This document shows, piece after piece, positions 17,873 to 26,700 of a stretch of DNA of 64,000 nucleotides. The notes beneath the pieces were generated by a model. It ran no database searches. It was not told the DNA's origin and was given only the letters and a program-made list of their open reading frames with translations. Location: contig JAFSLQ010000012.1 of assembly GCA_017448355.1 (NCBI GenBank), positions 26,942-90,941 of the forward strand, in the 5' to 3' direction. This DNA comes from Clostridia bacterium (lineage in GTDB: Bacteria > Bacillota > Clostridia > Christensenellales > Borkfalkiaceae). The position numbers and the translations under genes are program-made. The number at the start of each line of letters is the position of its first letter. The stretch's first letter is position 1.

Positions 17873-20155
17873 ATGAAAAAGTTTTTATGGATTATAACAC
17901 TCTTTATACTTTGCGTTTGTTGTGTTTTCGGTTTTGCCGCGTGTGAAGAAGATAATGGCGAAAATATCACTACGCCCGATACGCCTGCGCATACGCACAT
18001 ATATACGGAAACGATTGTACCGCCCACTTGTACGGAGCAAGGTTATACATTATTTAAATGCGCTTGTGGAGACGAGAAAAAAAACAACGCAACACCAGCA
18101 CTTGGGCACTATTATCAAGTGGAAATAACGCCGCCGACTTGTACGGAACGAGGCTATACGACATACACTTGTACTAGATGTGATGATAGTTATATAGGCA
18201 ACTATGTTGTGGAGACAGTCCATAATTATATTGGTGGGGTTTGTACAACATGCGGCGCGAGCGAGTATTTTTCTTTTACTTATTTATCAGAAACGGATTC
18301 TTATGAATTAAAAGCAAAAGATAAAAATAATTTGCCGAAAGAGATTGTTTTACCGTCAACTTATAAAGGTAAGTTTGTTACAAATATAGGATATAATGCA
18401 TTCGCTATTTGTCGCAGTTTAACGAGTGTAACAATCCCCGATAGTGTAACAAGTATAGGAGGTGATGCGTTCGCTGGTTGTAACAATTTAACGAGTATAA
18501 TATTTGGCGAAAATAGCGAGTTAGAAAGTATAGAAGATGCAGCGTTCCGTGATTGTAGCAGTTTAACGAGTATAACAATCCCCGATAGTGTTATAAGTAT
18601 AGGAAATTATGCGTTCTCTAGTTGTCGAAGTTTAACAAGTATAACGTTTGGTGCAAATAGTCAGTTAATAAGTATAGGAAATTATGCGTTCTCTAGTTGT
18701 CGAAGTTTAACAAGTATAACAATACCAAATAGTGTCACAAGTATAGGAAATTATGCGTTCTCTGATTGTGGTAGTTTACAATATAATAGGTATAGCAATG
18801 GATGTTATTTAGGGAACAATGCTAACCCATATGTTGTTTTAGTAAAGACAAGCTCATACAGTATAACATCCTGTGATATAAGTGATAGTACAAAAATTAT
18901 TGGTTATCGTGCATTTGCAGATTGTGATAGTTTAACGAATATAATAATCCCCGATAGCGTTACAAGTATAGGAAATTATGCGTTCTCTAGTTGTCGAAGT
19001 TTAACGATCATAACGATACCTGATAGCGTTACAAGCATAGGGAATGATGCGTTTCATAATTGTGTTGATTTAACCAATGTATCTATAGGCAATGGAGTTA
19101 CAAGTATAGGTGAAGGCACATTCAGCGGTTGCCGCAGTTTAACGAATATTAAAATATCAGATAATAATTTAGAGTATAAAATGATACGTGGAAATTTATA
19201 CAGTAAAGATGGAAAAAGATTTATAGCATATTTGTGCAATAATTCTTCCACCACTCTTACAATTCCCGATAGCGTAACAAGTATAGGAGATCGTGCATTC
19301 TATAATGGTAGAAATTTAACGAGTATAATTATTCCGAACAGTGTTACAAGTATAGGAGATTATGCGTTCTCTTCTTGTGATAATTTAACAAGTATTACAT
19401 TTGGTAAAACCAGTCAGTTAATAAGTATAGGAAATGGTGCATTCCGTAATTGTAGTAGTTTAACGAGTATAACAATACCAGATAGTGTCACAAGTATAGG
19501 AAATTCTGCGTTCTCTTGGTGTAGCAGTTTAAAAAGCATAACATTTGATGCAAATAGTCAGTTAATAAGTATAGGATATGATGCGTTCGAATGTTGTAGT
19601 AGTTTAACAAGTATAACAATACCTAGTAGTGGTATTGTTATAAGTGAAAGCCTTAATAATTTTCCAAATTTACAATATAATAGGTATAGCAACGGGTACT
19701 ATCTAGGGAACAATGCTAACCCGTATGTTGTTTTAGTAAAGGCAAAGCCAAACAGTATAACATCCTGCGTTATAAGTGATAGTACAAAAATTATTTATCA
19801 TGATGCATTCCGTAATTGTAGTAGTTTAACGAGTATAACAATACCTAATAGTGTTACAAGTATAGGGAAATATGCGTTTTATTGTAGCAGTTTAACAAGT
19901 ATAACAATACCTGATAGTGTTACATGTATAGGAGAAGGTGCGTTCTCTGGTTGTGGCAGTTTAACGAGTATAACTATCGGTAGTGGTGTTACACGTATAG
20001 GAAATTTTGCGTTCTCTAATTATTGTAGCAGTTTGGCAAGTATAACATTTAACGGTACAAAAGCACAATGGAACGCGATAAGTAAAGGCAGTGATTGGAA
20101 CAGTTATGTTCCCGCAACGGTTGTACATTGTACTGACGGCGACGTGGAGATTTAA
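17873..20155 (+). CDS. BspA-type leucine-rich-repeat lipoprotein
   Basis: A 760-residue surface protein. Residues 1-24 are a signal peptide with lipobox GFAAC. Residues ~40-125 hold two cysteine-bearing repeats (PTCTEQGYTLFKC, PTCTERGYTTYTC). From ~150 to the end are about twenty LRR_5 units of the form SLTSITIPDSVTSIGNYAF, interrupted twice by a different block (LQYNRYSNG.YLGNNANPYVVLVK, near residues 302 and 599). This family mediates binding to host or microbial surfaces; the ligand is unknown. The coding sequence is more A/T-rich and more repetitive at the DNA level than its neighbours. It is 2 bp from the next lipoprotein gene. Confidence 0.9.
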   Translation: MKKFLWIITLFILCVCCVFGFAACEEDNGENITTPDTPAHTHIYTETIVPPTCTEQGYTLFKCACGDEKKNNATPALGHYYQVEITPPTCTERGYTTYTCTRCDDSYIGNYVVETVHNYIGGVCTTCGASEYFSFTYLSETDSYELKAKDKNNLPKEIVLPSTYKGKFVTNIGYNAFAICRSLTSVTIPDSVTSIGGDAFAGCNNLTSIIFGENSELESIEDAAFRDCSSLTSITIPDSVISIGNYAFSSCRSLTSITFGANSQLISIGNYAFSSCRSLTSITIPNSVTSIGNYAFSDCGSLQYNRYSNGCYLGNNANPYVVLVKTSSYSITSCDISDSTKIIGYRAFADCDSLTNIIIPDSVTSIGNYAFSSCRSLTIITIPDSVTSIGNDAFHNCVDLTNVSIGNGVTSIGEGTFSGCRSLTNIKISDNNLEYKMIRGNLYSKDGKRFIAYLCNNSSTTLTIPDSVTSIGDRAFYNGRNLTSIIIPNSVTSIGDYAFSSCDNLTSITFGKTSQLISIGNGAFRNCSSLTSITIPDSVTSIGNSAFSWCSSLKSITFDANSQLISIGYDAFECCSSLTSITIPSSGIVISESLNNFPNLQYNRYSNGYYLGNNANPYVVLVKAKPNSITSCVISDSTKIIYHDAFRNCSSLTSITIPNSVTSIGKYAFYCSSLTSITIPDSVTCIGEGAFSGCGSLTSITIGSGVTRIGNFAFSNYCSSLASITFNGTKAQWNAISKGSDWNSYVPATVVHCTDGDVEI

Positions 20156-20157
20156 AG

Positions 20158-20628
20158 ATGAAAAAATATTTTGTAATTTTAATGCTATTTATCCTTTGCA
20201 TATTTTGTGCGGTAGGTTTTGCCGCTTGCGAAAATGAGAACTCTACACAAAACACTCCGCAAGATGAAAGCCCGTCGTTTGCACAAATCTGCGGCACTTA
20301 TTATTTATCATTATGGACGGAAGAAGATATTGAGACAGGCGAAGAAAAAGTCGTAATGAGTACGGATGAAGAACTTGGCGGCGAGTTTATTTCGGAAGAT
20401 AGAGTGGTTTTTATATTTTATGCCGACGGAACGGGCGAACAATGGGAAAATAGCGTAAAAAGTAATTTACGCATTAATTGGCAGATAAAAGACGGTAAGT
20501 TTTATTTGTATCAAGACGGTAGCACGTCTGAAACAATAGAAGTGAAATTTGAAGATAATAAAATGCTTATGTATGATATAGATATGCATAACGGAGTTTA
20601 TCAATATATTATTTTTGTAAAAAAGTAA
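20158..20628 (+). CDS. Small lipoprotein, lipocalin-like
   Basis: A 156-residue protein whose signal peptide and lipobox (VGFAAC) are nearly the same as those of the LRR protein just upstream, so the leader was probably shared by duplication. The mature part is beta-rich (FAQICGTYYLSLW ... FIFYADGTGEQWE ... INWQIKDGKFYLY), a layout seen in short lipocalin-like lipoproteins. No binding residues can be named. It starts 2 bp after the LRR stop and is co-transcribed with it. Confidence 0.7.
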   Translation: MKKYFVILMLFILCIFCAVGFAACENENSTQNTPQDESPSFAQICGTYYLSLWTEEDIETGEEKVVMSTDEELGGEFISEDRVVFIFYADGTGEQWENSVKSNLRINWQIKDGKFYLYQDGSTSETIEVKFEDNKMLMYDIDMHNGVYQYIIFVKK

Positions 20629-20634
20629 AGTGAT

Positions 20635-20664
20635 TTGACAATCAATATAAGATTGTAATATTAT
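20635..20664 (+). promoter_or_regulatory. Promoter for the PAP2 gene
   Basis: TTGACA, 18-bp spacer, TATTAT, followed by a strong AAAGGAGAA site before the ATG at 20689. Confidence 0.7.
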
Positions 20665-20688
20665 ATTAACACAAAGGAGAAATTTTTT

Positions 20689-21363
20689 ATGGCAGGATGG
20701 CTTAACAGTACTTTCAGCGGGCTTGATAGCGGCGTTTTTAACGCTATGCACACGCTGGCAGAGAAGGCAGGCGGGTTCTTTACGCCGATTTTTAAGGCGG
20801 TATCTATCGTCGGCGAAAAGGGGATAATCTTTTTCGTTCTGGCGATAATTTTAATGCTTTTTGCTAAATCCCGTAAGGGCGGCGTTTGTATGTTCGGCGC
20901 GCTTGCAATAGGCGCTATAATCACGAGTTTTATCTTAAAAGACACGGTCGCGCGGGTAAGACCGTATGACGCAAGCGCGGAATATAATGAGTTCTGGCAA
21001 TTCGTCGGGGGAAAGACGTCGGACAGTTTTTGTTTCCCGTCGGGACACACGACTATGATTATGGCGGCGATGACGGCACTATTCATTTGCTTTAACAAAA
21101 AGTGGTCTTGGGCAGGATTTTTCGGCGTAATAATTATGGGCGCGGCGCGCGTATATATGGTAGCGCACTATTTTACGGACGTTTTGGGCGGCATCGCGGT
21201 CGGAATAATCGCCGCTATTATCGCGTATCTTTTAACGAGACTTATTTTCTTCCTTTTAGATAAGTATAAGGATAAAAAATTCTGCGCATTTTGTCTTAAT
21301 TTTGACGTAAGGAATTTATTTAAAAAACAAAATTTGCCTGACGACGACGTGGAAATCAAATAA
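20689..21363 (+). CDS. PAP2-family membrane phosphatase
   Basis: A 224-residue protein with about six helices and the three PAP2 motifs: KDTVARVRP (near 84-92), PSGHT (near 120) and ARVYMVAHYFTDVLGG with the catalytic His. Relatives dephosphorylate undecaprenyl diphosphate, phosphatidylglycerol phosphate or other lipid phosphates at the outer membrane face. Which lipid is used cannot be told. The C-terminal ~35 residues are a charged tail outside the family core. Confidence 0.9.
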   Translation: MAGWLNSTFSGLDSGVFNAMHTLAEKAGGFFTPIFKAVSIVGEKGIIFFVLAIILMLFAKSRKGGVCMFGALAIGAIITSFILKDTVARVRPYDASAEYNEFWQFVGGKTSDSFCFPSGHTTMIMAAMTALFICFNKKWSWAGFFGVIIMGAARVYMVAHYFTDVLGGIAVGIIAAIIAYLLTRLIFFLLDKYKDKKFCAFCLNFDVRNLFKKQNLPDDDVEIK

Positions 21364-21410
21364 AAAAATTATTATTTTGTTGTAATTTACATTAAATTAT
21401 ATTTTTACTA

Positions 21411-21439
21411 TTGACATTTAATTGTACTTTTGGTAAAAT
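21411..21439 (+). promoter_or_regulatory. Promoter for the 21495 gene
   Basis: TTGACA, 17-bp spacer, TAAAAT, about 55 bp before the ATG. Confidence 0.72.
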
Positions 21440-21494
21440 AAATTTTGTGAAATAGTGTTTTTATTATTTCATAATAATTTTTTAGGGGTTTATT

Positions 21495-22127
21495 ATGGCT
21501 GACGAAAAACAAAAAAGCAATTTTATAGTGCGTTTGTTCGCTTTGTTTAAATCAAGGCGCGCAAGAAACATCTTGTATTTAGTGCTTATAGCGTTTGCTA
21601 CCGTATCGATGTTCTTACTCGATGAGTATAACTTTTGGAGAGACGGAACAGAGGTCGCACCTTCGTCCTTTGCATTTTTAACTGACAACATAGTTTCCAA
21701 AACGTTGGCATTGTTCGGTATTCCGAGATACGACGTTACGTCCGGTGCGTGGTGTTTATTCATTATATTAATGACCGTATGCCTTATGATTGTTATAGGA
21801 CATATCATCGCGCCGAAGTTTGTCGCTAAAAAAGTTGCGGATAATCCTACGCTTATGGGTACTGAAAGAAAAACGAGAACTTTCTATAACGTGCTTTATT
21901 ACGGCGTACTTATTCTTATCGCGGGCGTGATAATACTTATATCCTATTTTGCGGGTGCGTTCAATCTTTACGGTGCTAACCCTGCGAATCCGTTTATCAG
22001 CCTTTTAGCGATGATGGGTATTTTCCTTTTGTTCTTAATCGCGCTGCTTATCGTAATAATCATTGTTTATCTTATTATCAGACTTATCATGATGGCTTGC
22101 GCTGCAATGTTTAAAAAGAACAAATAA
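21495..22127 (+). CDS. Hypothetical four-helix membrane protein
   Basis: A 210-residue protein with hydrophobic segments near residues 25-42, 70-100, 132-152 and 168-200, and a basic N-terminus (FKSRRARN). No enzyme or transporter motif is visible. It is a single-gene unit with its own promoter and terminator. Function unknown. Confidence 0.7.
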   Translation: MADEKQKSNFIVRLFALFKSRRARNILYLVLIAFATVSMFLLDEYNFWRDGTEVAPSSFAFLTDNIVSKTLALFGIPRYDVTSGAWCLFIILMTVCLMIVIGHIIAPKFVAKKVADNPTLMGTERKTRTFYNVLYYGVLILIAGVIILISYFAGAFNLYGANPANPFISLLAMMGIFLLFLIALLIVIIIVYLIIRLIMMACAAMFKKNK

Positions 22128-22157
22128 GTCAGTTTTATAAAAAATAAAATTAATACT

Positions 22158-22192
22158 AAGCACCCCAAAAGTGTTTAACTTTTGGGGTGCTT
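22158..22192. terminator. Bidirectional terminator between convergent genes
   Basis: A 15-bp perfect stem (AAGCACCCCAAAAGT / ACTTTTGGGGTGCTT) with loop GTTTA lies between the 21495 gene and metH. Confidence 0.85.
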
Positions 22193-22199
22193 GAATTTT

Positions 22200-24587
22200 T
22201 TAAAGTTCGTTAAATATTTTGTCTGCGTAGCGAACGGTTTCCATCGCGTCTAAAGCGTATTTATCCGCGCCCATTTTATCGGCGTATTCTTTGGTTAAAA
22301 CCGCGCCGCCTACTATAACTTTGCACCACGGCGCACGTTGTTTTAATAATTGGACGGTTTTTTCCATCGCGGGAACGGTCGTCGTCATTAAAGCCGAAAG
22401 CCCACAAAGCGGGACGTGCCTTTTCACTACTTCGTCTACTATTGTTTCGGGCGGTACGTCTTTACCTAAATCTATTACGTTGAACCCGTAGTTTTCCAAA
22501 AGCAGTTTTACTATGTTTTTACCTATATCGTGTATATCGCCATGTACCGTCGCTATCACGAAATCGCATTTAATAGTTCCGCTTTTTACTGCGGATTTTT
22601 CTTTTATAATGCCGAACGCCGCTTTCGCCGCTTCAGCACTCATTAAGAGTTGCGGAAGGTAAACGGTCTTTTCTTCGTAGCCCTTGCCGACGCTGTCAAG
22701 CGCAGGGATTATCTCTTCGTTGATAACTTCAAGAGGGGCTTTATCGGTTAAAAGCCGCGCCGCACTTTTTGCCGCTTCGTCCGTAAATCCCTTTATTATC
22801 GCCGTTTTAAGTCCTATTTCCGTGTTATCCGAAACGGTTGCGGGCTTTTGTGCCGTGGCGGCATTACGCGTTGCAAATTCAATATACTTTTCAAAATTTA
22901 CGTCTTTCCCGGTAAGCGCGCTATAAGCGTAAACGCTTTTCATTACCCGTTCCGAAAAGGGATTGATTATCGCCATATCAAGTCCGTAGTTCATTGCAAG
23001 CGTTAAAAATTCGGCGTTTAAAGTTTCTCTGTCAGGCAGTCCGAACGATACGTTTGAAACACCGAGAGAGGTGCGGCAATCCGTTTTTTCTTTAATAAGT
23101 TTCAATGCGTCAAGCGTAACGCGCGCGGCGTCGGGGCTTGACGAAACGGTCATACAAAGCGTGTCGAAAATTATATCTTCTTTTTTTATGCCGTATTTTT
23201 CCGCTTCCTTTAAAATTTTCTCGGCAATTTTAAGTCTGCCGTTTGCTGTTAGCGGTATGCCGTTTTCGTCGAGAGTTAACGCTATTATCGCGCCGCCGTA
23301 TTTTTTCGCGATGGGGAACACCGCGTCCATGCTTTCTTTTTTGCCGTTCACGGAATTTATAAGCGGCTTGCCGTTATAAAGCCTTGCCGCCTTTTCCATA
23401 GCGACAAAGTCCGAAGTGTCTATTTGCAATGGCAGGTCGATAACCGCTTGCAGGTTCGCGACCGTCTCCGGCAGAACGGTTTTTTCGTCAATATCGGGAA
23501 TACCCACGTTTACGTCGAGAATATCCGCGCCGCACTCCGCCTGAGAGACGCCTTCTTTTAAGATGTAACTTTTGTCGTCGTCTATAAGTGCTTGCTTAAA
23601 CCGCTTTTTACCCGTCGGGTTTATTCTTTCGCCGATGACAAGCGTTTTATTTCCGCACCTAACTTCGTGCGAATAGGAAGAAATTCTCGTTAAACCTTTC
23701 GGAACTATTTCTTTTGCGGGAAGGCCTTTTATCTTTTCCGATAAAAGTTTAATATAATTCGGCGAAGTGCCGCAGCACCCGCCTACTATTCTTACGCCTT
23801 CTTTGACGGCTTTTGCTACGCTTTCCGAAAAATCTTCTGCCGCAAGGTCGTAAACGGCTTTTCCGTTAACGTTTTTAGGGATTCCGGCATTCGGCATAAA
23901 GATAACGGGCAGGGAAGAACAGTCAAGAAGTTCGTCGATAACGCCCGACAGTTCGTCAGGTCCGTAAGAACAGTTTACGCCCACAGCGTCGACGTTTAGC
24001 CCTTCCAGCATACAGGACATCGCGGAAGGCGTTGCGCCCGTCATAAGTTTACCGTTCTTTCCGTAAGCGTTAGATACAAAAACAGGAAGGTCGCAGTTTT
24101 CTTTTGCCGCTATTACCGCCGCCTTTGTCTCGTAAGAATCGTTCATCGTCTGGATAAAGATTATTTCCGCGCCGTATTTTACGCAAAGTTTAACTGTCTT
24201 TGCAAAAATTTCCACCGCGCGCTCAAAACTTAAATCACCGTACGGCTGTAAAAGTTTTCCCGTAGGACCTATATCCGCCGCGATAAATTTCGGCTGTGTT
24301 CCCGTAGAAAGTTCCCGCGCCGTTTTGACGTTTTCAATAGCGGCGGAAATAACCTCTTCAAGTTCGGCGTCGTCGTAGTGCAAAGAGTTTGCACCGAAGG
24401 TGTTTGCGGAAACCACGTTACTTCCCGCGTCGTAATAGGCTTTATGCAGAGAAATAAGCACGTCTTTGTGGGATATATTCCATCTCTCCGGCAGTTCGCC
24501 GACCTTTAAGCCGACGTTTTGAAGTTCCGTGCCCGTCGCTCCGTCTAATATAAGGTTGTTTTCTTTAATGAATTGTCGTATATCCAT
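22200..24587 (-). CDS. metH: B12-dependent methionine synthase MetH (without activation domain)
   Basis: A 795-residue protein. Residues 1-~290 are the homocysteine S-methyltransferase barrel with zinc cysteines in GVNCSYG and VGGCCGTSP; ~310-570 is the pterin (methyl-folate) domain (IGERINPTGKKRFKQAL); ~590-670 is the B12 cap; the end is the cobalamin-binding domain with the base-off motif HGDIHDIGKNIV. It transfers a methyl group from methyl-THF via cobalamin to homocysteine. The reactivation domain of the ~1200-residue E. coli form is absent and is encoded by the upstream gene. It is the last gene of the metF operon. Confidence 0.95.
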   Translation of the reverse strand: MDIRQFIKENNLILDGATGTELQNVGLKVGELPERWNISHKDVLISLHKAYYDAGSNVVSANTFGANSLHYDDAELEEVISAAIENVKTARELSTGTQPKFIAADIGPTGKLLQPYGDLSFERAVEIFAKTVKLCVKYGAEIIFIQTMNDSYETKAAVIAAKENCDLPVFVSNAYGKNGKLMTGATPSAMSCMLEGLNVDAVGVNCSYGPDELSGVIDELLDCSSLPVIFMPNAGIPKNVNGKAVYDLAAEDFSESVAKAVKEGVRIVGGCCGTSPNYIKLLSEKIKGLPAKEIVPKGLTRISSYSHEVRCGNKTLVIGERINPTGKKRFKQALIDDDKSYILKEGVSQAECGADILDVNVGIPDIDEKTVLPETVANLQAVIDLPLQIDTSDFVAMEKAARLYNGKPLINSVNGKKESMDAVFPIAKKYGGAIIALTLDENGIPLTANGRLKIAEKILKEAEKYGIKKEDIIFDTLCMTVSSSPDAARVTLDALKLIKEKTDCRTSLGVSNVSFGLPDRETLNAEFLTLAMNYGLDMAIINPFSERVMKSVYAYSALTGKDVNFEKYIEFATRNAATAQKPATVSDNTEIGLKTAIIKGFTDEAAKSAARLLTDKAPLEVINEEIIPALDSVGKGYEEKTVYLPQLLMSAEAAKAAFGIIKEKSAVKSGTIKCDFVIATVHGDIHDIGKNIVKLLLENYGFNVIDLGKDVPPETIVDEVVKRHVPLCGLSALMTTTVPAMEKTVQLLKQRAPWCKVIVGGAVLTKEYADKMGADKYALDAMETVRYADKIFNEL

Positions 24588-24588
24588 T

Positions 24589-25251
24589 TTATCTCCGATA
24601 TCCGCAGTCTTTTTTCGTGCAGTCTTTGCAAGATGATTTATCGTTCTGACATAGCCCGTTTATGCCCGCAATCGCAGTTACGGACTTCGACGGGGACATA
24701 AGCAGACTGTCGTTTAAGGTAAGTCCTAAACGTTTTTCGGGTTTAAGCAGATTAAAAATATCTTTTTGTGCGTTAAGCGACAAATCGCCGTAGCCTGCCG
24801 AAAATCTCGGCGAAGTTTCTATACCGAAAGTTTTTTCGTAATCCTTTATAAAGAAATCGGTAAAAGTTTCCACGCGTTCCGCGCCGAGTGCCTGAAAAAC
24901 AAGCGCCCTTGCGGGGTTTAATTCCGAATATTTTTTTATAAGGCGGTCTATTCCCATACCTACCGTGCAAGCGAATATAAGCGCGGACTTTGCACCGCGC
25001 AAAACGTAAGCAAGATTTTTGCTTTTAAAAGTAAAGGCGGAAAAATCCGCCGCATCGCCGTCTACCTTAACGGGCAGCACGGCAAAACAAACGGCATAGT
25101 TTACCGCGTTTTCCTTGTCGCACTCTTCTATACAACTTTTAATCAAGGCGTATAGGTTTTCGTCCGCCGCTTTTGCACCCGCATAGCGTATGGCTTCGCC
25201 GTAATTTACGGGAACGCCCGAATAAGTTTTCGTTTCGACAGTATATTCCAC
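24589..25251 (-). CDS. MetH reactivation-domain protein
   Basis: A 220-residue stand-alone version of the SAM-dependent activation domain of methionine synthase. The motif RFSAGYGDLSL matches the SAM-binding RxxxGY signature of that domain. It would reductively remethylate oxidised cob(II)alamin on MetH. Unlike the classical domain it ends in a cysteine cluster (KSSCKDCTKKDCGYRR), which could bind a metal or an Fe-S centre. It lies 1 bp upstream of metH and 3 bp downstream of metF, so the three are produced together. Confidence 0.85.
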   Translation of the reverse strand: MEYTVETKTYSGVPVNYGEAIRYAGAKAADENLYALIKSCIEECDKENAVNYAVCFAVLPVKVDGDAADFSAFTFKSKNLAYVLRGAKSALIFACTVGMGIDRLIKKYSELNPARALVFQALGAERVETFTDFFIKDYEKTFGIETSPRFSAGYGDLSLNAQKDIFNLLKPEKRLGLTLNDSLLMSPSKSVTAIAGINGLCQNDKSSCKDCTKKDCGYRR

Positions 25252-25254
25252 TTT

Positions 25255-26133
25255 TTATTTGCCTAAAATATCCGATAAATTTTTCATTATCTTTTCCGCC
25301 ACGTCGGGCTTATTCATAGTGTAAACGTGAACGTTTTTGACGTTGTTTGCATAAAGGTCTATAATCTGGTCGGTGGCGTAAGCGATGCCCGCCTGTTTCA
25401 TTGCCAAGGGGTCGCTCCCGAACCTGTCCACAAGGCTTTTAAATCTGCGCGGCATAAACGACCCCGACAGTTTAATCGCCCGTTCCACTTGTTTTGCACT
25501 CGTTATCGGCATAATTCCCGCAATTATGGGAACGTTTATACCCGCTTCGCGGATTTTATATAAAAACGCGTACAAAAGGTCGTTGTCGAAAAACATCTGC
25601 GTAGTCAAAAAATCGCAACCCGCGTCGACTTTTTCTTTTAAGTGCAATATATCTTCGCGGCTCGTTGCACTTTCGGGATGAGTTTCGGGATAGCAAGCGC
25701 CGCCGATACAAAAATCCGCGCCGCTTTTTTTCAATTCGCGTATTAAATCGACCGCGTGGCTGTAATCCCAGCGACTTCTGTCGTCGTTAATTTTGTCTTC
25801 TGGGATATCGCCGCGAAGCGCCATCACGTTTTCGATGCCGCTTAATTGCATATCGTGAATTCGTTCTCTTACCGTGTTTTTATCGGAAGATACGCAGGTT
25901 AAATGCGCGAGAGTTTCCACACCGTAAGTGCGTTTTATGTTCTCCGCTATTTTAAGTGTGTACTTACTAGTGCCGCCGCCCGCGCCGTAGGTAACGCTGA
26001 CGAAAGACGGTTTTAACGCCGCTATTTTTTCCGTGGCGTCTTTCACCACGTCGAAAACGTCTTGGGTTTTCGGCGGAAAGACTTCAAAAGACAGCGACAG
26101 TTCTTTTCTGTTCAGTATTTCGGTAAGTTTCAT
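25255..26133 (-). CDS. metF: 5,10-methylenetetrahydrofolate reductase
   Basis: A 292-residue flavoenzyme starting MKLTEILNRKELSLSFEVFPPK, with VSVTYGAGG, ALRGDIPED, GGACYPETHPE and FLTTQMFFDN, all typical of MetF. It makes methyl-THF, the substrate of the MetH downstream. A longer frame reaches 26190, but the ATG at 26133 has an AAAGGT site and the family start. First gene of the metF / activation / metH operon. Confidence 0.95.
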   Translation of the reverse strand: MKLTEILNRKELSLSFEVFPPKTQDVFDVVKDATEKIAALKPSFVSVTYGAGGGTSKYTLKIAENIKRTYGVETLAHLTCVSSDKNTVRERIHDMQLSGIENVMALRGDIPEDKINDDRSRWDYSHAVDLIRELKKSGADFCIGGACYPETHPESATSREDILHLKEKVDAGCDFLTTQMFFDNDLLYAFLYKIREAGINVPIIAGIMPITSAKQVERAIKLSGSFMPRRFKSLVDRFGSDPLAMKQAGIAYATDQIIDLYANNVKNVHVYTMNKPDVAEKIMKNLSDILGK

Positions 26134-26161
26134 TGTAAGTACCTTTACTAATGTTTTTAAA

Positions 26162-26190
26162 ATTATAACATTATAAAAGATTAAAGTCAA
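26162..26190 (-). promoter_or_regulatory. Promoter of the metF operon
   Basis: On the minus strand TTGACT, 17-bp spacer, TATAAT, only about 28 bp before the metF ATG. The leader is too short for a SAM or cobalamin riboswitch. Confidence 0.78.
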
Positions 26191-26223
26191 TTAAAGGTGA
26201 TTATAGTCCGCGCTTAAAAATAA

Positions 26224-26252
26224 TTGACAAAGAATATAAAAAAAGGTATGCT
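26224..26252 (+). promoter_or_regulatory. Promoter of the DUF4430 / ECF pair
   Basis: TTGACA, 17-bp spacer, TATGCT, 31 bp before the ATG at 26284. It is divergent from and close to the metF promoter. Confidence 0.75.
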
Positions 26253-26283
26253 AAAAGTAGCGTAAATTAAAGGAGAAAAATTT

Positions 26284-26697
26284 ATGAAAAAATTAGTAAG
26301 CGTTTTGGCGGCAACTCTTCTTGCGGTATGCATTTTGCTTTGCGCCTGTTCGCAAAAGCAGATTACCGTTTTACTGGAGCCGGATAATTTCGTCGTATTG
26401 ATTTTCGACAGCGGTTTTAACGGCAAAACCTTGTCGGAAGCGATGGAAAACGCTAAGCAAAACGAACAAATAGATTATACCGTCGAAAAAGGTATGGTGA
26501 CTACCATAAACGGCATAACTAACGCCGACAACAAATACTGGATGCTTTATACCGATGACGAAGATTTCGCAAATACCGCCTGGGGGCAGATAACTTATCA
26601 GGATAAAACTTACGGTTCTGCCACGAAAGGCATTTCGGACTTAATTGTAAAAGACGGTAAAACTTATATTTGGGTTTATACGGAAATTAATTATTAA
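26284..26697 (+). CDS. DUF4430-domain lipoprotein
   Basis: A 137-residue protein with a signal peptide, lipobox LLCAC and a single DUF4430 (transcobalamin C-terminal-like) domain. The region ITNADNKYWMLYTDDEDFANTAWGQ is the characteristic core. DUF4430 lipoproteins often occur beside ECF-type vitamin transporters and are thought to capture a ligand. The gene is divergent from the B12-using methionine operon and is followed 3 bp later by a membrane protein. Binding of cobalamin is a hypothesis from context. Confidence 0.82.
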   Translation: MKKLVSVLAATLLAVCILLCACSQKQITVLLEPDNFVVLIFDSGFNGKTLSEAMENAKQNEQIDYTVEKGMVTTINGITNADNKYWMLYTDDEDFANTAWGQITYQDKTYGSATKGISDLIVKDGKTYIWVYTEINY

Positions 26698-26700
26698 TTT

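Noticed and set aside
26134-26161. Riboswitch (SAM or cobalamin) before the metF operon
   Set aside because: The leader between the -10 and ATG is under 30 bases, too short for either fold.
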